A stretch of DNA of 5,980 nt from Treponema sp. (GTDB lineage: Bacteria; Spirochaetota; Spirochaetia; Treponematales; Treponemataceae), in contig JALNVF010000164.1 in assembly GCA_023231445.1 (NCBI GenBank), positions 1 through 5,980 of the forward strand, read 5' to 3'. The position numbers were made by a program, and so were the translations under genes. Every line of letters begins with the position of its first letter. Positions within the stretch are counted from its first letter, which is position 1. A model generated the notes under the pieces. It did not search any database. It was not told the origin of the DNA and saw nothing but the letters and a program-made list of their open reading frames with translations. Below are positions 5,854 through 5,980 of this stretch, piece by piece.

Positions 5854-5980
5854 ATGTCTTTACAACCAATACAAAAAAATATCACAAAAGGTATCACATA
5901 CCTTGTTCTGTCGTCCTTCTGTTTCGCGCTCATGGGAATGTTCGTGCATCTTTCGGGTAATGTACCGTTCATACAAAAGA
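5854..5980 (+). CDS. EamA/DMT-family transporter (partial, N-terminal 42 codons)
   Basis: The ATG at 5854 opens a frame that continues to the window end (42 full codons). The peptide has a short polar lead with K8 and K12, then a hydrophobic segment at about residues 13-33 (GITYLVLSSFCFALMGMFVH), then LSGNVPFIQK. The pattern of one helix with S-S-F-x-F-A-L-M followed by a short loop ending in P-x-x-Q-K fits the first helix of EamA (DUF6) drug/metabolite transporters of the inner membrane. The substrate cannot be guessed. There is no in-frame ATG or GTG upstream near the start and no purine-rich ribosome site before the ATG. The gene is divergent from pflBA. Only the first helix is visible, so the family call is moderate. 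Confidence 0.65.
   Translation, partial: MSLQPIQKNITKGITYLVLSSFCFALMGMFVHLSGNVPFIQK

Noticed and set aside
1..5980. CRISPR array, tRNA, insertion sequence, toxin-antitoxin or phage-defence locus
   Set aside because: I saw no regularly spaced repeats, cloverleaf-like sequences, transposase frames or terminal repeats. Nearly all bases are explained by housekeeping-type or envelope genes.

Overview
The window looks like chromosomal DNA from an anaerobic or facultative Gram-negative bacterium, most likely a spirochaete of the Treponema type. The reasons are a fermentative pyruvate formate-lyase module, lipoprotein signals with relaxed lipoboxes, and a cluster of LpoB-, COG3014- and LPP20-like envelope proteins. 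The genus is inferred from protein resemblance only. I see no mobile element, CRISPR array, tRNA or rRNA, and no sign of recent transfer.

Left part (1-2600, minus strand): a tight three-gene envelope operon, read right to left. First is an LpoB-like lipoprotein (1925-2533), then a COG3014-like TPR-type lipoprotein (368-1915), then a secreted LPP20-like protein that runs off the left edge (380 to 1). The genes are 9 nt apart and then overlap by 13 nt. A good sigma70-type promoter (2567-2595) lies just upstream of the first gene. Two nested inverted repeats cover its -10 box and start point, which suggests a repressor-controlled operon.

Middle (2616-5635, minus strand): pflB, the glycyl-radical enzyme pyruvate formate-lyase, followed by pflA, its radical-SAM activase. 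The two overlap by 4 nt (GTGA). PflA installs the radical on Gly726 of PflB, which then splits pyruvate and CoA into formate and acetyl-CoA. A near-perfect 24-bp dyad lies over a candidate pflB promoter. A weak hairpin at the pflA stop codon may separate this operon from the lpoB promoter.

Right edge (5636-5980): a 218-bp divergent intergenic region, then the first 42 codons of a plus-strand EamA/DMT-type transporter. Its predicted promoter is so close to the ATG that the mRNA may be leaderless.

The genes themselves belong to known families. The parts most worth a second look are the three control regions, the triple cysteine at the PflB active site, and the mixed anchoring of the three envelope proteins.
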